In this document: positions 36,690-49,821 of the stretch, in pieces | Layout of the letters: the number at the start of each line of letters is the position of its first letter | How positions within the stretch are numbered: position 1 is the stretch's first letter | Source of the DNA: Cryptomeria japonica | Taxonomy: Eukaryota > Streptophyta > Pinopsida > Cupressales > Cupressaceae | Direction: 5' to 3' | DNA: 64,000 nt | Assembly (NCBI RefSeq): GCF_030272615.1 | Contig: NC_081409.1 | Location: forward strand, 615,396,755-615,460,754 | Notes under the pieces: generated by a model | Seen by the model: only the letters and a program-made list of their open reading frames with translations | What the model was told of the DNA's origin: nothing | Database searches by the model: none | Translations under genes and position numbers: made by a program

Positions 36690-37213
36690 TTATTTTTTCT
36701 TTGGATATTCCTCGTATAACTTATGAATAAGCTTGAGGTCCAAGATGTTGATAGGTTGATCAAGTAAATCACCCTTAGGATTAGCTCATAAATATTCTTA
36801 TGAACCACACTTGGTGATGACAACATATGGGTCTAATCATTTATGCTCAAATTTACAGTTCTCATCTCTCTTATAGATTTTCTTTGTTTTCTTTAAGCAC
36901 AAAATCACCAATATCAAACTCATGAGCTCTAATTTTATTATTGTAGTTGTAACAAAGATGGTTTTGGTATGAGTGTAGATGGTTAAGGTAATTGTGGTAC
37001 TATTTATAATAAGTTCAAGCTCATGCAAGTGTGCAACTGAATACTCCTCATCATTAATGAGATTACATAAAAAAAATGCACCTAATGAGGAGATTTTGAT
37101 CTCAATAGGTGAGATGGATTTGGAGTCAAAGACAAGTGAAGAGGGAGCTACACCAATTATGGTGTAAATGTTAGTGCAATAATCCTAGAGGATTCCATTA
37201 TGTTGTAGATGCA
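36690..37213 (-). pseudogene. Gypsy integrase, C-terminal segment
   Basis: The minus-strand reading gives LQHNGIL, stop, then DYCTNIYTIIGVAPSSLVFD and SKSISPIEIKISSLGA. This is the Gypsy integrase region normally reading LW-YRT-T-TGATP-SLVYG. It is followed, after frameshifts, by KFEHKWLDPYVVITKCGS, the C-terminal DNA/chromatin-binding part. The segment continues directly at 41450-41535: HGWH on that side and LQHNGIL here join across the solo LTR at 37214-41449. Many stops and frameshifts. Confidence 0.7.
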
Positions 37214-37587
37214 TGTAGTACCCCTCCCTTGATCAGACTTTTTCAATACTCATTTTGACCATGGTTGACTTTTCAGTGGTTTTGTGGATACACTAAGTGG
37301 TGATGTTTTTTATTTAGGTATTATGCTATGATGGACTATGCTTTGACGTGCGCTTCAATGAACATTGATTATGCATTAGCTCTTATGGATGATTAGATGT
37401 TAACTTTATTTATGTGTTATTGACCATGGACTAACACATTTACCTTGTGTATGAGTTGCATTATGTATTTGTTTTCATGTATGTGAGGAGTCTGTATGGG
37501 GTACGAGGAGATGATTTTCTGTCACTCACTTCGGTGAGACACAGGAACATCATGATTCTCCTTCATTGGTGTGTCTACCGTGTTTGA

Positions 37588-37880
37588 ATATATATATATA
37601 TACATATATACATACATATATATATATATACATACATATAGATATATATATGTATATATATATACAGATATAGATATATATGTATATATATATATATATA
37701 TATATACAGATATATATATGTATATATATACATATATATATATGTGTGTGTGTGTATATATATATGTATATCTATATGTATATATATATAAATGTATACA
37801 TACATGTATATACATGTATACGTGTATATACATGTATACATACACATATACATGTATATATATACATGTATACATACACG

Positions 37881-37916
<36 letters not shown>

Positions 37917-38036
37917 ATATATATATATATCACATATATATATGTATATATATCACATATATATGTGTGTGTGTGTGTATGTGTTTGTGTGTGTGTGTGT
38001 GTGTAAATATATGTATGTATGTATGTATGTATGTGT
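37588..38036. repeat. Compound TA/TACA/TATG/TG microsatellite
   Basis: About 450 bp made almost only of TATATA, TACA, TATG and TGTG units, ending in GTATGTATGTATG. All long open frames here are artefacts of the repeat. It lies inside the 4.2-kb LTR. Confidence 0.97.
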
Positions 38037-39578
38037 GGTTTGATGATGCAGGTATTGCAGGTACAAGGTGTTGACTCCACCTGGCTCCACGGGTCTGAGC
38101 GTCCTAATTAACCTAATGGAAGTAAAGGAGATAGTCTTAAGGCCCTAAATATCATCCCTAGCCTTGCTCGATAATGAGCATTGTCAGTCTTTTGTCAACC
38201 TTTCCATTGTTGGTATGCGAGTCAAGTCTTTATTTTGTTTAGATGAGTTTGTGTGTTATGTGTTTTGTGACTTTATTAAATCCTTCTAGTGTTATTTTTA
38301 TGTGAAATTAATTATTAATACCTTAGGGTAATAAATAATTAATGTGTATTGTCATGTACAAATTAAATTAAGGATAAATTAATATGGGCACCTTATATGT
38401 TAAAATAAATAAGTCAATCATATTAGGTCAATTAATTAAATTAATTATTTTATATAGATCATCTAGTGGATTTAATATTCTCTTGTGTTTTTGTAAAAAG
38501 TTATTTTAACCTTTAAAAATTAAATTTCTAGATGGCTTGTTTGTGTGTGAGGAATTTTAATTTTAAATTAAAAATATAAGTGTTATTAAATTGGAGGAAA
38601 GAAATTCAAATATTAATTTTAAGGAAAAGATTTTTGCCCTAAAAGATATTTTAGGTAAAAATTCTTTATATTGGGGGATTTTTCTAGAATATGTTCTTGC
38701 ATTTTGGGAAAATTTCCTCTCTGCTGTTGATCGGGGGTTTTTGCCTGGAGGTGTTGATGAAATTTGGAAGGGATTTATTTTGGTGAAAAGCTTTGGAAGG
38801 ATTGGTGTGGTTTGTTGTGTGTGCATCCATTGGATTCATCTTCAATTTTGCTTCCAGGAAAGCATATAAGGTTGGATTTTCAAACTCTTGTTTTATTCAT
38901 TTTTTATCTTCTGAGAATGTGTGACTGTGAAAACATCTCTTATAGTTTTCTTCTTTCACTTTCCTTGTTTGGTTGAAAGAAATGGTTGTTTTGAGAAATT
39001 CCTTTTATTAGCTGGGTATTCAGGGATATCAAGTTAATTTAATGAACACATGATCAATTCATTCTTTTCCTATTTGTGGGATTGGGATAGGGGTTTCCAG
39101 ATTTTTCAATTTTGGAGAGCAAAGAATTTGTTTGTGAAAATTTGAAAAAAATAAAAATCTTCTTTACAATTTCTTATCAGAGATTTTGTCTCTGAATCAT
39201 TGTTTCAGATTATTGAATGCATTAGCATTCAATTTATTTATTAATATTATTCAACATTTTTTTGTGCAACAATTTCATTTTTTTGTTTTAGGCGTTTTTT
39301 TTTTGTTTTTTTTTTTCTGTGGGCTTTCCCACAGTGTGGGTGCCCATGGCTATGGGGGTGGATACCCACTATTGTGGGTCTCCACAAACCTCGCCCTCCT
39401 CACTCCTTTTGTGGGCCCCACCAATGGGTTTTGATTAATTTTTTTTAATATATATATATATATATATATGGGAATGTGATTATTAGTTAATTCAATTTTA
39501 TGATAATCAGATTTAATTTTTTTATATCAGGTGTGGAATTAAGAAATTATTGGTGCTTTCTGAGTTGTGAATTATCAA

Positions 39579-39580
<2 letters not shown>

Positions 39581-39645
<65 letters not shown>
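39581..39645. repeat. (GT)n microsatellite
   Basis: 65 bp of uninterrupted GT. A short (TA)n run also occurs near 39451-39470. Confidence 0.98.
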
Positions 39646-39648
<3 letters not shown>

Positions 39649-41449
39649 TATATATATTGTTTTTAGAATTTACAACTTGATGTTAGTAAATATGGATTGG
39701 AGGTTAATATTGCTTTTGGGGAAATTATTGTAAGAAATTGATTTAATTTGAAATTTATAAATTATAGTAAAACTTGGTCAATATGAACCAGATGGAAAAA
39801 CAAAATCTATATTCAAATGTAAATAATGGTTTTGTTTCTTATATGTTTGGCTTTACGCGCTATTGATTAATTAGAAATTATATTGCAAATGAAACTTGTT
39901 TTTAGTCTTTTGGTTTGGGAACTTAATGGCTTAATTTTATTTAAAAGGGAATTTTCATGTGTGTGTGGGTATGGCTTCTTAAATTAAGTCATCGTGCAAG
40001 CTAATTATGTTTATGTTGATTTTGACCTTTTCATGCTTTTTCCCTTTGTGGTCGTATCTTGTGAGTAGACTGAATTGTCCATATTATACCTCTAGTTGGT
40101 TAAACCTAGATGGAAGGGTTTGAGTGACCAAGTATATTACTTTAGTTATATTTGAACTCCCTATGTATGGTTGGCTTTTATGTTTTTTTTCCTTGGAGTT
40201 ATTTAGGGATTGTGTAGTGACATAAGGAAGAGTGGCTTCCGAGTGGGTGTCAGGCCCAAAGAGGCTACCAGGATAATCCCCTCGGAAGTTGGATAATTAA
40301 TTTATAACCTAATAATATATTAGGGGGTTTGGGTAGCTTAAATACTAATTAAGATTGATTGTACCCCACTCATGGTTGAATGATCGTACAGACTCAGGAT
40401 GCAGTGGGAAGGGCTGGAATGGAAAAACCAACCACCTTGTCCTTGCGAAAGGTTTGTTGGGTCCACATGAGACTTGGATGGGACCGAGAATTTAAGAGAG
40501 GTTTCAAGGATAACCCGGGATGGGGTTCGAGGCTTGTGGAGGCCTACCAGGATAACCATTCCAAGCTATGCGATGACACTCCTCCCTTATGTTTACTAAT
40601 GTGTAGTCTTGTTGATGTCACCTGGAGTATTATTGTGAAGTCATGTTTGTGTGTATATGTTTTATGTGGTTACTCGATGTAATGATTAGACCATGTGTAA
40701 ATTCTTTGTGGTTTTCTAGTGGGTCTTATTACTATCTCCTATCACGGTGGGGTGGTTCCTTTATGGGCCACATGGTCGGGTAGTAGTGCCACTTTCCATC
40801 AAGTGTTCGTTCCTTTCTTGCGAGGGTTGGCTTCGTAGGTGTTCCAGTTGTTCTTGTGGATTTGATCATCTCGTGTACCAGTCGGATCCTCTTTGTTCTT
40901 CTTGGAGTATTTTTGTATTTCTTGGACCTTATGTGGTTGGATGTATCATTTGTTTATGTATGCCTTCATGGAAAGATGCAATTTTGATGTAATCATTATG
41001 TACTCTTATGAGACTTGGTGTTATAAATGAAATGTAATTATGATGTAACCTAGGTGATAGATCTTTTATTTGTATGAATGGAATTATGGATTAAATGCAA
41101 TGTAATGAACCTTGATGAATGTAGCTTTTGAAATGTAATATAAATAATACAATTGTACGTAGTCAAACATTCTTATTGTAATCTCCTAATGAAATTTTAA
41201 CTGCTATGTTCATGTTGTAGCCATTCTACCTTGAGTTAGATCAATCAACCTTATTCTTAATTAGTTTAATGGAGTAATCTTCGTTGGGAACCCTTTAGTA
41301 GTTTAAGTTAAGTCTTCCGCTTGTGCAAATTAAATGTGATGTTTATCTTATTGCATCTTTTAGTTCAGTATTTTTTTTTTTTTAAATGTTTTGCACTCTT
41401 TTCGAGTGTTTTTAGTTAATCCTCTAGGGCTTCTTGGCGGGACATTACA

Positions 41450-41535
41450 GTGCCAACCATGACTAGCCTCATTTATTATTTTTTGAAGATTTATAAGAGA
41501 TTTTTATTAGATGCATTTGATTGAATATGGTCATA
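41450..41535 (-). pseudogene. Gypsy integrase, central segment
   Basis: 86 bp between two insertions. Minus-strand translation gives QSNASNKNLL, stop, IFKK, then after a frameshift INEASHGWH. This corresponds to the Gypsy integrase stretch GQ-EATNKTLL-ILKK-VNEA--DWH. The catalytic Glu position (E in EATNK) reads Asn here. It continues at 43067-43233 and at 36690-37213. Confidence 0.65.
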
Positions 41536-43066
41536 TTGTTGAACACATCACAGGACTAAGAGGGGGGTGAATCAGTCTAAACCTTAAAACAATTTACTTA
41601 TAATCCTTTAAACTTCAAATCACGATTAACTTATCTCTAAAATTATGAAACATGAAACCACAAAGAACAACACACACAAGAACACCATATTTATGTGGAA
41701 AACCTAAGGGAAAAACCATGGTGAGAATCACACTCACAATATGAATAACTAGTTATAATGCTTCAGGCTTAAGGCCAAGGAGCTCACAACACTTGATTGG
41801 ACTTGCAAAACTAAGGTGCACAACCTTAGGGCAAGATAAAAATGACTTGCATTACTAAAGTGTGTTGCTCCAGGGCAAGATGCAAAGAACTGCACAGGCT
41901 ACCATAGGACTCACTATCTTCTAGAAGGTACAGGAAAATAATAAATTTTAATGAACAAGATCTCCTAGTCATGAAACTTTCCTTGAACCACTATGTCAAG
42001 TGAACAATATCATGGCAAACATCTCTGAATTTATTCACGATATCAACACATTGTCCCCTTGAAGATATGATCATCAAGGCTCATCAAAAACTAAAATTTG
42101 CACTTCTATTGCTTGCACATAATTCACATCCAATTCACAATAATCCACACTTCAAATCACACATCCACACTTTCATTTACATTAAAATACTCAACTAGGT
42201 CGGCCAAAAACAAATTATACATAAATTACATAAAATCGATCACTTGGACCAAAAATACTCAATGCGTTCCATTCTAGGAGATAAAGGGGACCTAAATGCA
42301 TCACAACACATCTTCATAATCTAGTTTTAATGATCCACACACGATATCACATTCTCCAAAGTCAACATCAATGTAACATGTAGAATAACAATGAAACATG
42401 CTAACCAGCCGACCCAAAACATCACCCAATGCAAAATACACAATGTAGATCTACACATGTCATGGTGAGACCCATATCAACAATCTAACTCAACCTCCAA
42501 AGCATAGCCAGACCAAAAAGGTATGATCCAAATAAGATATACCACCTGAGTCAGCTAGAGACCAACATAGGACAACATGACTTCACTTTACAGTCAAACC
42601 AATAATGGAAATTTGAACTAAAACATTGCATGAACCATATGAACATGTCCACTAAGCCATGACACTTTAATCACTATAGCGGAGCAGTGCAGATCATTCT
42701 TGGGACCAGTCCTAACATACAACCTCATTGTCAACAAACTGCCATAACCAACTACATCATCTAAGCAACTAAGAACCTAAAAATATGACAGTGCAACATC
42801 TATAGAATGTAGACATTATTTCCAAAACTATAGGCCATGAACATCAAGAACTAGAGGAATGAAAAGTATTCTTCCATAAAGACATTAAATACTCTTTCCT
42901 ACATATTGTAACTTGCACTACTCTAGCCTTCTAGAAGCACCTCATACCTACTCAACATACCCACCAAACAACATAACAACATCTAAAAACTCATTTTCAC
43001 ACCATCTAAAACATCCACACAACTGAACAACTGCAATTACCATACACAGTGACATCAATGACAACA
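41536..43066 (-). mobile_element. Copia-type solo LTR
   Basis: The minus strand starts TGTTGTCATTGATGTCACTG (43066) and ends with GATTCACCCCCCTCTTAG...GTTCAACA (41536), the standard ends of plant Copia-type LTRs. Length is 1,531 bp. No PBS or polypurine tract adjoins either end, and integrase sequence lies on both sides, so it is a solo LTR. No clean TSD seen (CATAT versus TAAGC). Confidence 0.75.
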
Positions 43067-43247
43067 TAAGCAACACAACTCAAGTTTCTGATAAATATGG
43101 GGTGGACTAGTAGTGTTACATGTAAAATCACTTGCAAAGAGTGCAAATTTCACTATTTTTTAATGACTTACCATTGTTAATGAAAATGGTCGAAGGGATA
43201 TCATAGCAAAAACTGATGTAGTGGAAGATGAAATTGGAGATTTTTTT
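43067..43247 (-). pseudogene. Gypsy integrase, core segment with second catalytic position
   Basis: Minus-strand translation gives NFIFHYISFCYDIPSTIFIN and then NGKSLKNSEICTLCK, followed after a stop by FYM, HY and STPY. It corresponds to the integrase core F--YI-SRFGIPSTI-SDNG--F-N----LCKKFYIKQHFSTPYY. The second catalytic Asp (in SDNG) reads Asn (INNG). Positions 43234-43247 also form one copy of the LINE target duplication. It continues at 49822-49918. Confidence 0.72.
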
Positions 43248-43360
43248 ATTTTTATTTTTATTTTTATTTTTATTTTTATTTTTTATTTTTTTTAAGAATG
43301 AATTAATGAGCTTTGGGGATGGCGGTGAGGAGGGAGTGGGGAGGTCTGCAAAATCAGTTA

Positions 43361-44473
43361 CATGCCAATGGAGGAGAGAATACCAGGAGGAGAAGTAAGT
43401 TTTGGGAGGCAAGTCGGGAGAGATGTGAGGAGGAAGCCTTTGAAATTGATCTTACCAGCGAAGCGGAGGAGGAGAGAGGGCTCTAGATGGAGCATGTGTT
43501 GATCAGCAGAGTGGTTGGACCTCGAATGACCAGAGCCACCATTAGAGAATGGATATCTAAACATTGGGGCCTGTGACTGATTGTGAAATTCATCCCTATG
43601 AGTTTTTTCATAGTGGTATTTGAGGATGGGAGGGAAAGAAAAAAGTATTTGTGTAAGAATAACTAGTTTATCGAGGAACATCCTTTGTATTTACAGCCCT
43701 GGTTTCCAAATTTTAATCCAGTACCGTTGGCAGTATACGATAGACCGGTGTGGATTAGGATGTATAATCTGCCAATGGAGTATTAGGGTGAGAATTGTTT
43801 GGAAAAAATTGGTCGGTCACTGGGGACATTATTGGAAATTGATGAGGAGCTTATTGAAAAAGATAGTTACATGTATGCTCAATTGAAGATAGCAGCGGTC
43901 AAGGAGATCCCTTCCCAAATTTCTCTAGTTTCTTCGGCTGGAGTATGGTTGCAAGAGGTTGAGATTGACAAAGAAATTACCCCATGCTCGAGATGCGGTA
44001 GTAAAATGCATCTAGAGGGGGAGTGCAGAATGTATGTCAGAAAGGCTAGAAGAAATTATTTTCCCAAATAGATGAACAAGCATCGTTGGGTTGAAAAAAC
44101 CGTTAAACTTCCTTGAACGATTTCGAGAAAATCTCAAAAGGATCCGGAAATGGTAGAGAAGGTGGCCCTTATAGAAAAAGAATCTTCTAAAATGTATCTT
44201 ATGGAGAATGTGGGGTATCCAATATCTGATATTGCAGATCATAATCTGATTATTAAAGAGGATAACCAGTTACCCCTGACATCTAATTCTGAATATGAAG
44301 AAGATCAAAACCCTGAAGAAGAGGATATAGAAGATGGACTGGAAAATTTGGATCCTAGATGTATAAGTCAATCAGCAAACATTTTGCTGGGTAGAGCAAA
44401 AGGTAGTAGGGGAAGAAGGAGCCATAACAAGTCAGAGAGGAGTGGGCATTTGAGAAAGGTATCGTCAGTGTAA
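43361..44473 (+). pseudogene. LINE ORF1: DUF4283 and CCHC zinc knuckle
   Basis: One frame holds AFEIDLTSEAEEERG, stop, MEHVLISRVVGPRMTRATIR, then LYLQPWFPNFNPVPLAVYDR and PVWIRMYNLPMEY, stop, GENCLEKIGRSLG. This is the DUF4283 RNA-binding-type domain of plant LINE ORF1 proteins. It is followed by CSRCGSKMHLEGEC, a CX2CX4HX4C knuckle, and an acidic then basic C-terminus. Five or so in-frame stops (for example 43484, a TGA after KHWG, 43781 and 44069) break it. ORF1 normally coats the LINE RNA. The true start lies upstream of the readable part. Confidence 0.85.
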
Positions 44474-44522
44474 TTGACTTCAGGAAGAAATCCAAGGGAG
44501 GGGATCTCTCCCTTGGAGATAG

Positions 44523-47500
44523 ATGAAGATTGTATCTTGGAATGTCAAGGGTCTTTCAGCCTCTGACAAGAAGCACTTGATTAAAAGAGCATTAAAAAAT
44601 CTAGAATGTGATATAGTTTTGATGCAGGAAACCAAGCTCAATGATAAAAATATGAATGATTTTATTAAACCTTGTTACAATTGGAACAGTTTATCCCAAT
44701 CATCCAGAGGATCTGCAGGAGGATTAGGAGTGTTATGGAAACCTAAATCCTTTCAGGTCTGCATCATCTTTTCTCACCATCATTGGATGGCTTGCCAGGT
44801 GGTAAGATTGGAGGTTCAATTTGATTTTCCTCTACTAAATTTTTATGGGCCTATTAAAACAGAGGACAAGAAAGAGTTATGGAATGAGATCAAAAACCCG
44901 ATGGAAAATGTAGGTTTTGAGAGGGTTATTATGGCTGGGGATTTCAATGCTCTTTTGGAATTAGATGATAAAGTAGGAGGTCTCAGAAAGTGCACTCAAG
45001 TCATGGAAGATTTTATACTATTTATAGATGATATGCGGGTCATGGATATTGTCCCAAAAAATGGCAAATTCACTTGGACCAACAGAAGGCACAATTTTTC
45101 AAATATTTCCGAAAGGCTGGATAGATTTTTTGCAGGAAAATTCTGGATAGATGGGTAGTTTAACCTATCATCATACATCATTCCTCAATCATGATCTGAT
45201 CACTTTCCCATCAGACTAAACATGGATGGGAGTAAGCCCCCCCTGAAGAGTTATTTTAAGTTCCAAAGTATGTGGTGGAGAGATCCAACTTTTTTAATTA
45301 ATCTGAAATCATGGTGGGTGAGAAGCAAAATGTTTGGTGGATCTCCAAGCTACTATTTTGTTAAGAGATTAGGATATCTCAAAAAGAAGATAAAATCATG
45401 GAACAAGGAACATTTCAAGAATATTTTCTCTGAAAAGTTTAGATTAGAAGAGGAAGTGTCTAAATTAAATGATAAAATCATGATGGCAGGTATGATAAAT
45501 GAGGAATTTGAATTGGAGAAGAGATTGAAGGATGAGTACATGGAAGTTCTGCAGAGAGAAGAACTTTATTGGAGGGATAAGTCAAGAGAACTTTGGATCG
45601 TGGAAGTCGATTCCAGTACAAAATTCTTTCACACATCTGTGAAAACTAGGATATCCCATAATCGAATTATCGACATTCAGGACGAATATGGCAAGAATTG
45701 CTCCTTAGGGGAAGAAATAGAGAAAGCGGTGGTTGATTATTTTACTAGAATTTTAGGGTCCTGGGAAACTAACAAGAAGGAAAGTGTCCCGATGGTTGAT
45801 AGAACCATTGAGAACTTGTTAAATCAAGAATATAATGAGATGTTATTAGCACCTTTCTCAATTGAGGAGGTGAAAAAGGCCACATTTTCATTGCATCCTC
45901 ATAAAGCATCGGGACCTGATGGTTTCATAGCGGAGGTTTTTCAGAGATGTTGGGATTTCATGGGAGAAGACATTGTTGAAGTAGTTGAAGATTTTAGAAA
46001 GAACAGGAGGTTTGTTAAATCCATCAATCATATGATGATAGTATTGATTCCAAAAAAACCTACATGTACAACAATGTCAGATTATCAACCTATATCACTA
46101 TGCAATGTCTTGTACAAAATTATATCCAAATCCATGTCAGGGAGCTCACAGATAGCATTATTCTTACCTGATAAGCTATTCATTCAATGGCCAAGGATAG
46201 GATCAAAGGGATAGCGATCAAATTGGATGTCTCCAAAGCATATGACAAAGTTCTCTGGTATTTTCTGGAACAATTCCTAAGAAGGTTTGGATTTGACAGT
46301 AAGTGGATTGATTGCATTAAATTATGCATTTCTTCTATTTGCTTCTCTAATATAGTTAATGGAGCAGTTTGTGGTTTCTTTGCTGCAACTAACGGATTGA
46401 GACAGGGAGATCCCTTGTCACCTTCCCTTTTTGTTTTGATGGCTGAGGTCCTCGGGAATAGCATAAAGAATAAGCTCAGGGAGGGTGTATGGAAAGGAAT
46501 TACAATCCATCCAGAGATGGGAAATTTGACACATTCTCAATTCGTGGATGATACACTCTTGTTTGGTGTAGCATCAGTTAGAGAAGCAGAGGCAATCAAG
46601 GAAACTTTGGAAGAATATGCAAGGGAGTCGGACCAGCACATGAATAAAGAAAAATCATAGATTTTCTTTCTAAATACTAGTAGACATAATCAGAATTCTA
46701 TTTTGCAGATCCTGGGTTTTCCAAAAGGAGAATTTCCGCTAAAATATTTAGGAATTTCAATAGGAACAGGAGCATTCCAAAAACAACTCTGGGAAGAAGT
46801 GGTTAATAAATGCAAAGGGAAGGTGGGTTTGTGGAAAAACAAATGGCTATCACAGGCTGGAAGGATACAGATGATCAAGTCTGTATTGTCAGCTATACCA
46901 ATATATAGTATGTCTTGCTTCAAGATGATCAGGCAAGCATATAGTAGTGTGGATGGCTTGCTTAAGAAATTTCTATGGGAAGCCTCCAAAGAGGTTAGGA
47001 GAATACCGCTGATCAATTGGGACATTGCCTACCTCATCAAGGAGGAAGGAGGAGTAGGACTCAGAAAAATGGAATTGCAAAACAAAGCTTTGGGAGCCAA
47101 GCTAACCTGGAAAATTTTTAAGAACCCAAATAGATTATGGTGCAGAGTGCTTAGGAATAAATATTTGGATTCTCTGGAGGAAGAAAGGATCTTCACAATG
47201 GAAAATTTGGAGAAAGGATCTCCCGTCTAGAATTTCATTTGGGATAGCAAAATTTTACTCACAGATCATCTATCTTGGAATATTGGTAATGGTATGAATG
47301 CCAATTTCTAGTCAGATTCTTGGGGTGGAGAGAAACCTTTAAAGGAAATTTTTGAAGATTGGGATTGGATCAATCTGCTGGTAGCTAGCACAGGTAGCAG
47401 AGTCAAGGATTATTTTGTCATTGGAGGATCACTAGGGGATAGAGTGGAATGGAAGAAATGTAGCATAGGTAATAGGGACCTGTGTACAAAATTAGAATAG

Positions 47501-48703
47501 CTTTTATCCCAAAGGCACATATTCGTGTCAGACAAAGAAGATAAAGCATTTTGGTGTGCGGCTAAATCAAGTGAATATAAAGTCAAATGGGGTTATGAAA
47601 TCCAGAGGAAGAGAATCAGGAATCTGGAGTGGTCATACAAGTTATGCTGGCATAATAGAATCCTTCCAAAAGCAGGAGCTTTCTTTTGGATAGCATTACA
47701 GGATAAAGTACTAACAGGAAATAGATTAAAATCTATTGGCATAGCAGGACCTAGTAGATGCATAATGTGCAAAAAGGATGAAGAAACTACCAATCATTTG
47801 ATTTTTGCTTGTTCTTTTGCGAGCAGTTGTTGGGACTGGTTCTTTGATATGATAGAATATCATACTGCAAGAAATGAAAAACTTTTAGATTTTATGTCCG
47901 CATGGCCTCTATTTTACAAATCTAAGTGGGGTGACTTATGGTTAGTAGGACCCTCAATGAGCGTGTGGCATATATGGAAGGAAAGAAACAGGAGAATTTT
48001 TGGAGAGGAATTTCATTCAAGAGAAGAAACTTATAAATCTATCAAAGCTGCTATTGAGGAAGTAGTGAGTGGGAACATCAGGAAGAAAACAATCAGATTC
48101 TATAACACATGGGACAACAAGATGGAAAAGAGGTGGGCCTTCAAGGAATTGAATGAAGTAAGGATTGTGAATAAAACCAAAAACAAAAAGAAGGTCAAAT
48201 GGTTAGCCCCAAAGAAGAACTGGACTAAGTTAAATTTTGATGGAGCTAGTAGAGGCAATCCAAGCAAATCAGGGTATGGAGCGATTATTAGAGATGAAAA
48301 TGGATCCTTCATGCAAGCAGTATATAGGAAAATTGAGGATACCACAAATAATGAAGCGGAAATAAGGGCTTTGGAAGTAGGTCTCGAGATGTGTGAAGAG
48401 AAAGGACTAACCAAAGTCAAAATAGAAGGTGAATCCCAAATCATAATTAATGGAGTAATTAAGAGAAAACTTCAAAGTTGGAAATTAAACAAGTAGTTAT
48501 CACAAATGTGCGTACTACTGGATAAAATTGGAGAATTCAAAATCACCCATTTGTATAGAGAGGGAAATAAGGTGGCAAATATTTTAGCTAATATGTGTGT
48601 TTCAGCAGATAAAGCAAAAATTGTCATGGATAGTTTGTCGGGAGACATTGAAGAATTGGTACGAAAAGAGAAAATTGATGAATCCCGTGAAGGCATTGGG
48701 TGA
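44523..48703 (+). pseudogene. LINE ORF2: endonuclease, reverse transcriptase, RNase H
   Basis: Starts MKIVSWNVKGLSASDKKHL, 49 bp after ORF1. APE-type endonuclease (44523-about 45220) has LMQETKLND, AGDFNALLELDD and SDHFPIRL, with stops at 45156 and near 45189. The RT follows, with KASGPDGF and LIPKKP. About 30 residues are missing near 46140, where the frame also changes. It resumes at IKLDVSKAYDKV, then GLRQGDPLSPSLF and the catalytic FVDDTLLFG. A zf-RVT domain (about 47640-47830) has RCIMCKKDEETTNHLIF. RNase H (48230-48600) reads LNFDGASRGNP, EGES in place of EGDS and NKVANILA in place of NKVAD-LA. Two catalytic acids are thus altered. Confidence 0.93.
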
Positions 48704-48985
48704 CCCCTGATCAATGTAGTAAAGAGGTAGAAAAGACTAAACATATGGGATAGATGTGTACTTATTAGATAGGGAAGTCTTTTCTATATCAGAAAAGAGG
48801 AGAATATATCAAATATGGACGGAGAACGCAAATAGTGTCGGCACTCTGCAAAAGTAAATTGACCACCTCGGGCTTGGATGATTGAAGAGATACAAGTGGT
48901 TTAGGAAGCCTTGAGAAATCCAAAAAGCCTATATTAGATAAGCAGGCTTCGATGGCAAGACACAGTAGCAAGAGAAGAAATAAAA

Positions 48986-49603
48986 ATGGTGTACTTCTTG
49001 GGATTAAACTGTGCCAACTGTGAGGTTCCTCTGGAGTTTCAGGTTAGGGATTTGTTTGATACAATAGAGTTTGGATATGATGCCATTATGGGAATGGTAG
49101 AATTTTCTCTAAGCTTGGATCGTCATTGGTGCGATGGAGAAATTTATGAGGCAGTGATTGTGCCCTTGGTAGATATTCTAGAGTCAAGGGACAAATGCGT
49201 AGAACTGTTGGAGGGCTTTGTTAAAAAAGAAAATGGAGATATGGTTGTGGAAGCTATATTCGACCTGGAGGAAGGCTGAAAGAATAGTGTGCTAAAGGTT
49301 TATTTCAGCCCTAAGAACTATTTTTCAGAAACAGAGGAAGAGTCTGAGGAGGAAGATAGAAGTGAGGAGGAGGAAGGAAGTGACAAGGATGTTGGAAGGG
49401 ATAAAGAAGCAAAAAAGGAGAGAGCAATAGAGTTCGCAGAGGAAGTATGGTAGCAACTCAAGCATGGGATCATCAACGAGGATTTAGCAATCTTCAAAAG
49501 TTATGCAGAGCCTGAGGAATGGTGGATGTCAAAGGCATCCACAAAGAAGCTAAACGATCTGGCAAATTATGCGATGGTCATACTCCAATTTATGAAGAGT
49601 TAA
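48986..49603 (+). pseudogene. LINE ORF3 downstream of RNase H, unknown function
   Basis: 206 codons in the ORF2 frame, beginning 282 bp after the ORF2 stop. Two in-frame stops (49277-49279 TGA and 49448-49450 TAG) are its only breaks. The N-terminal half has LNCANCEVPLEFQVRDLFDT and RHWCDGEIYEAV. The centre is strongly acidic (ETEEESEEEDRSEEEEGSD) and the C-terminus (AEPEEWWMSKASTKKLNDLA) is mixed and probably helical. No family recognised. The HWCDG word recurs in the extra ORF of the LINE at 60126-64000. Similar preservation to ORF2 suggests it was a functional part of the element. Confidence 0.6.
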
Positions 49604-49821
49604 GGTTTTTCCAGATTAGAAATGTTGTTGCTTTATAAGGTTTTGGTATTAGAAGTAGGTTGATATAAGCAACATTCAGGCTTGTATGTGGGTTTTGGGG
49701 CTGTTGTGATTGCCAGGGAGATAGGCAATTTTTTGTAATAATCATATGTTGTAATGTTTAATTAAGAAATAGAGGGAGCTATCCCCATTAAAGATAGCAC
49801 TTACTTTAAAAAAAAAAAATC

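Larger units (their letters stand above)
37214..41449. mobile_element. 4.2-kb solo LTR inside the integrase gene
   Basis: Starts TGTAGTACCCCTCCC and ends GGCGGGACATTACA. Joining the flanks restores the integrase reading (…GGTTGGCA-TCTACAAC…), with ATGCA on the left and GTGCC on the right, each one mismatch from the expected target ATGCC. A 5-bp TSD and the TG..CA ends support a solo LTR. At 4,236 bp it is unusually long for a plant LTR. It contains microsatellites at 37588-38036 and 39581-39645; no ORF of interest. Orientation is not determined. Confidence 0.7.
43248..49821 (+). mobile_element. Full-length plant LINE with three ORFs
   Basis: Flanked by a 14-bp duplication TTGGAGATTTTTTT (43234-43247 and 49822-49835); the 3' end has a 12-base A tract (49808-49819). 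Order: a T-rich (ATTTTT)n start, ORF1 (DUF4283 plus CCHC), ORF2 (endonuclease, RT, zf-RVT, RNase H) and an extra ORF3, then a 3' UTR. It inserted into the integrase gene of an older Gypsy element. Nonsense codons and one RT deletion show it is dead, but its domain order is readable throughout. Confidence 0.93.

Noticed and set aside
37522-38074. Several long open frames rich in Tyr, Ile and Val
   Set aside because: They are translations of the TA/TG microsatellite on both strands.
41536-43066. Reading this segment as a complete Copia-type element
   Set aside because: Both LTR ends belong to one LTR; no PBS, PPT or coding region, and integrase sequence lies on both sides.
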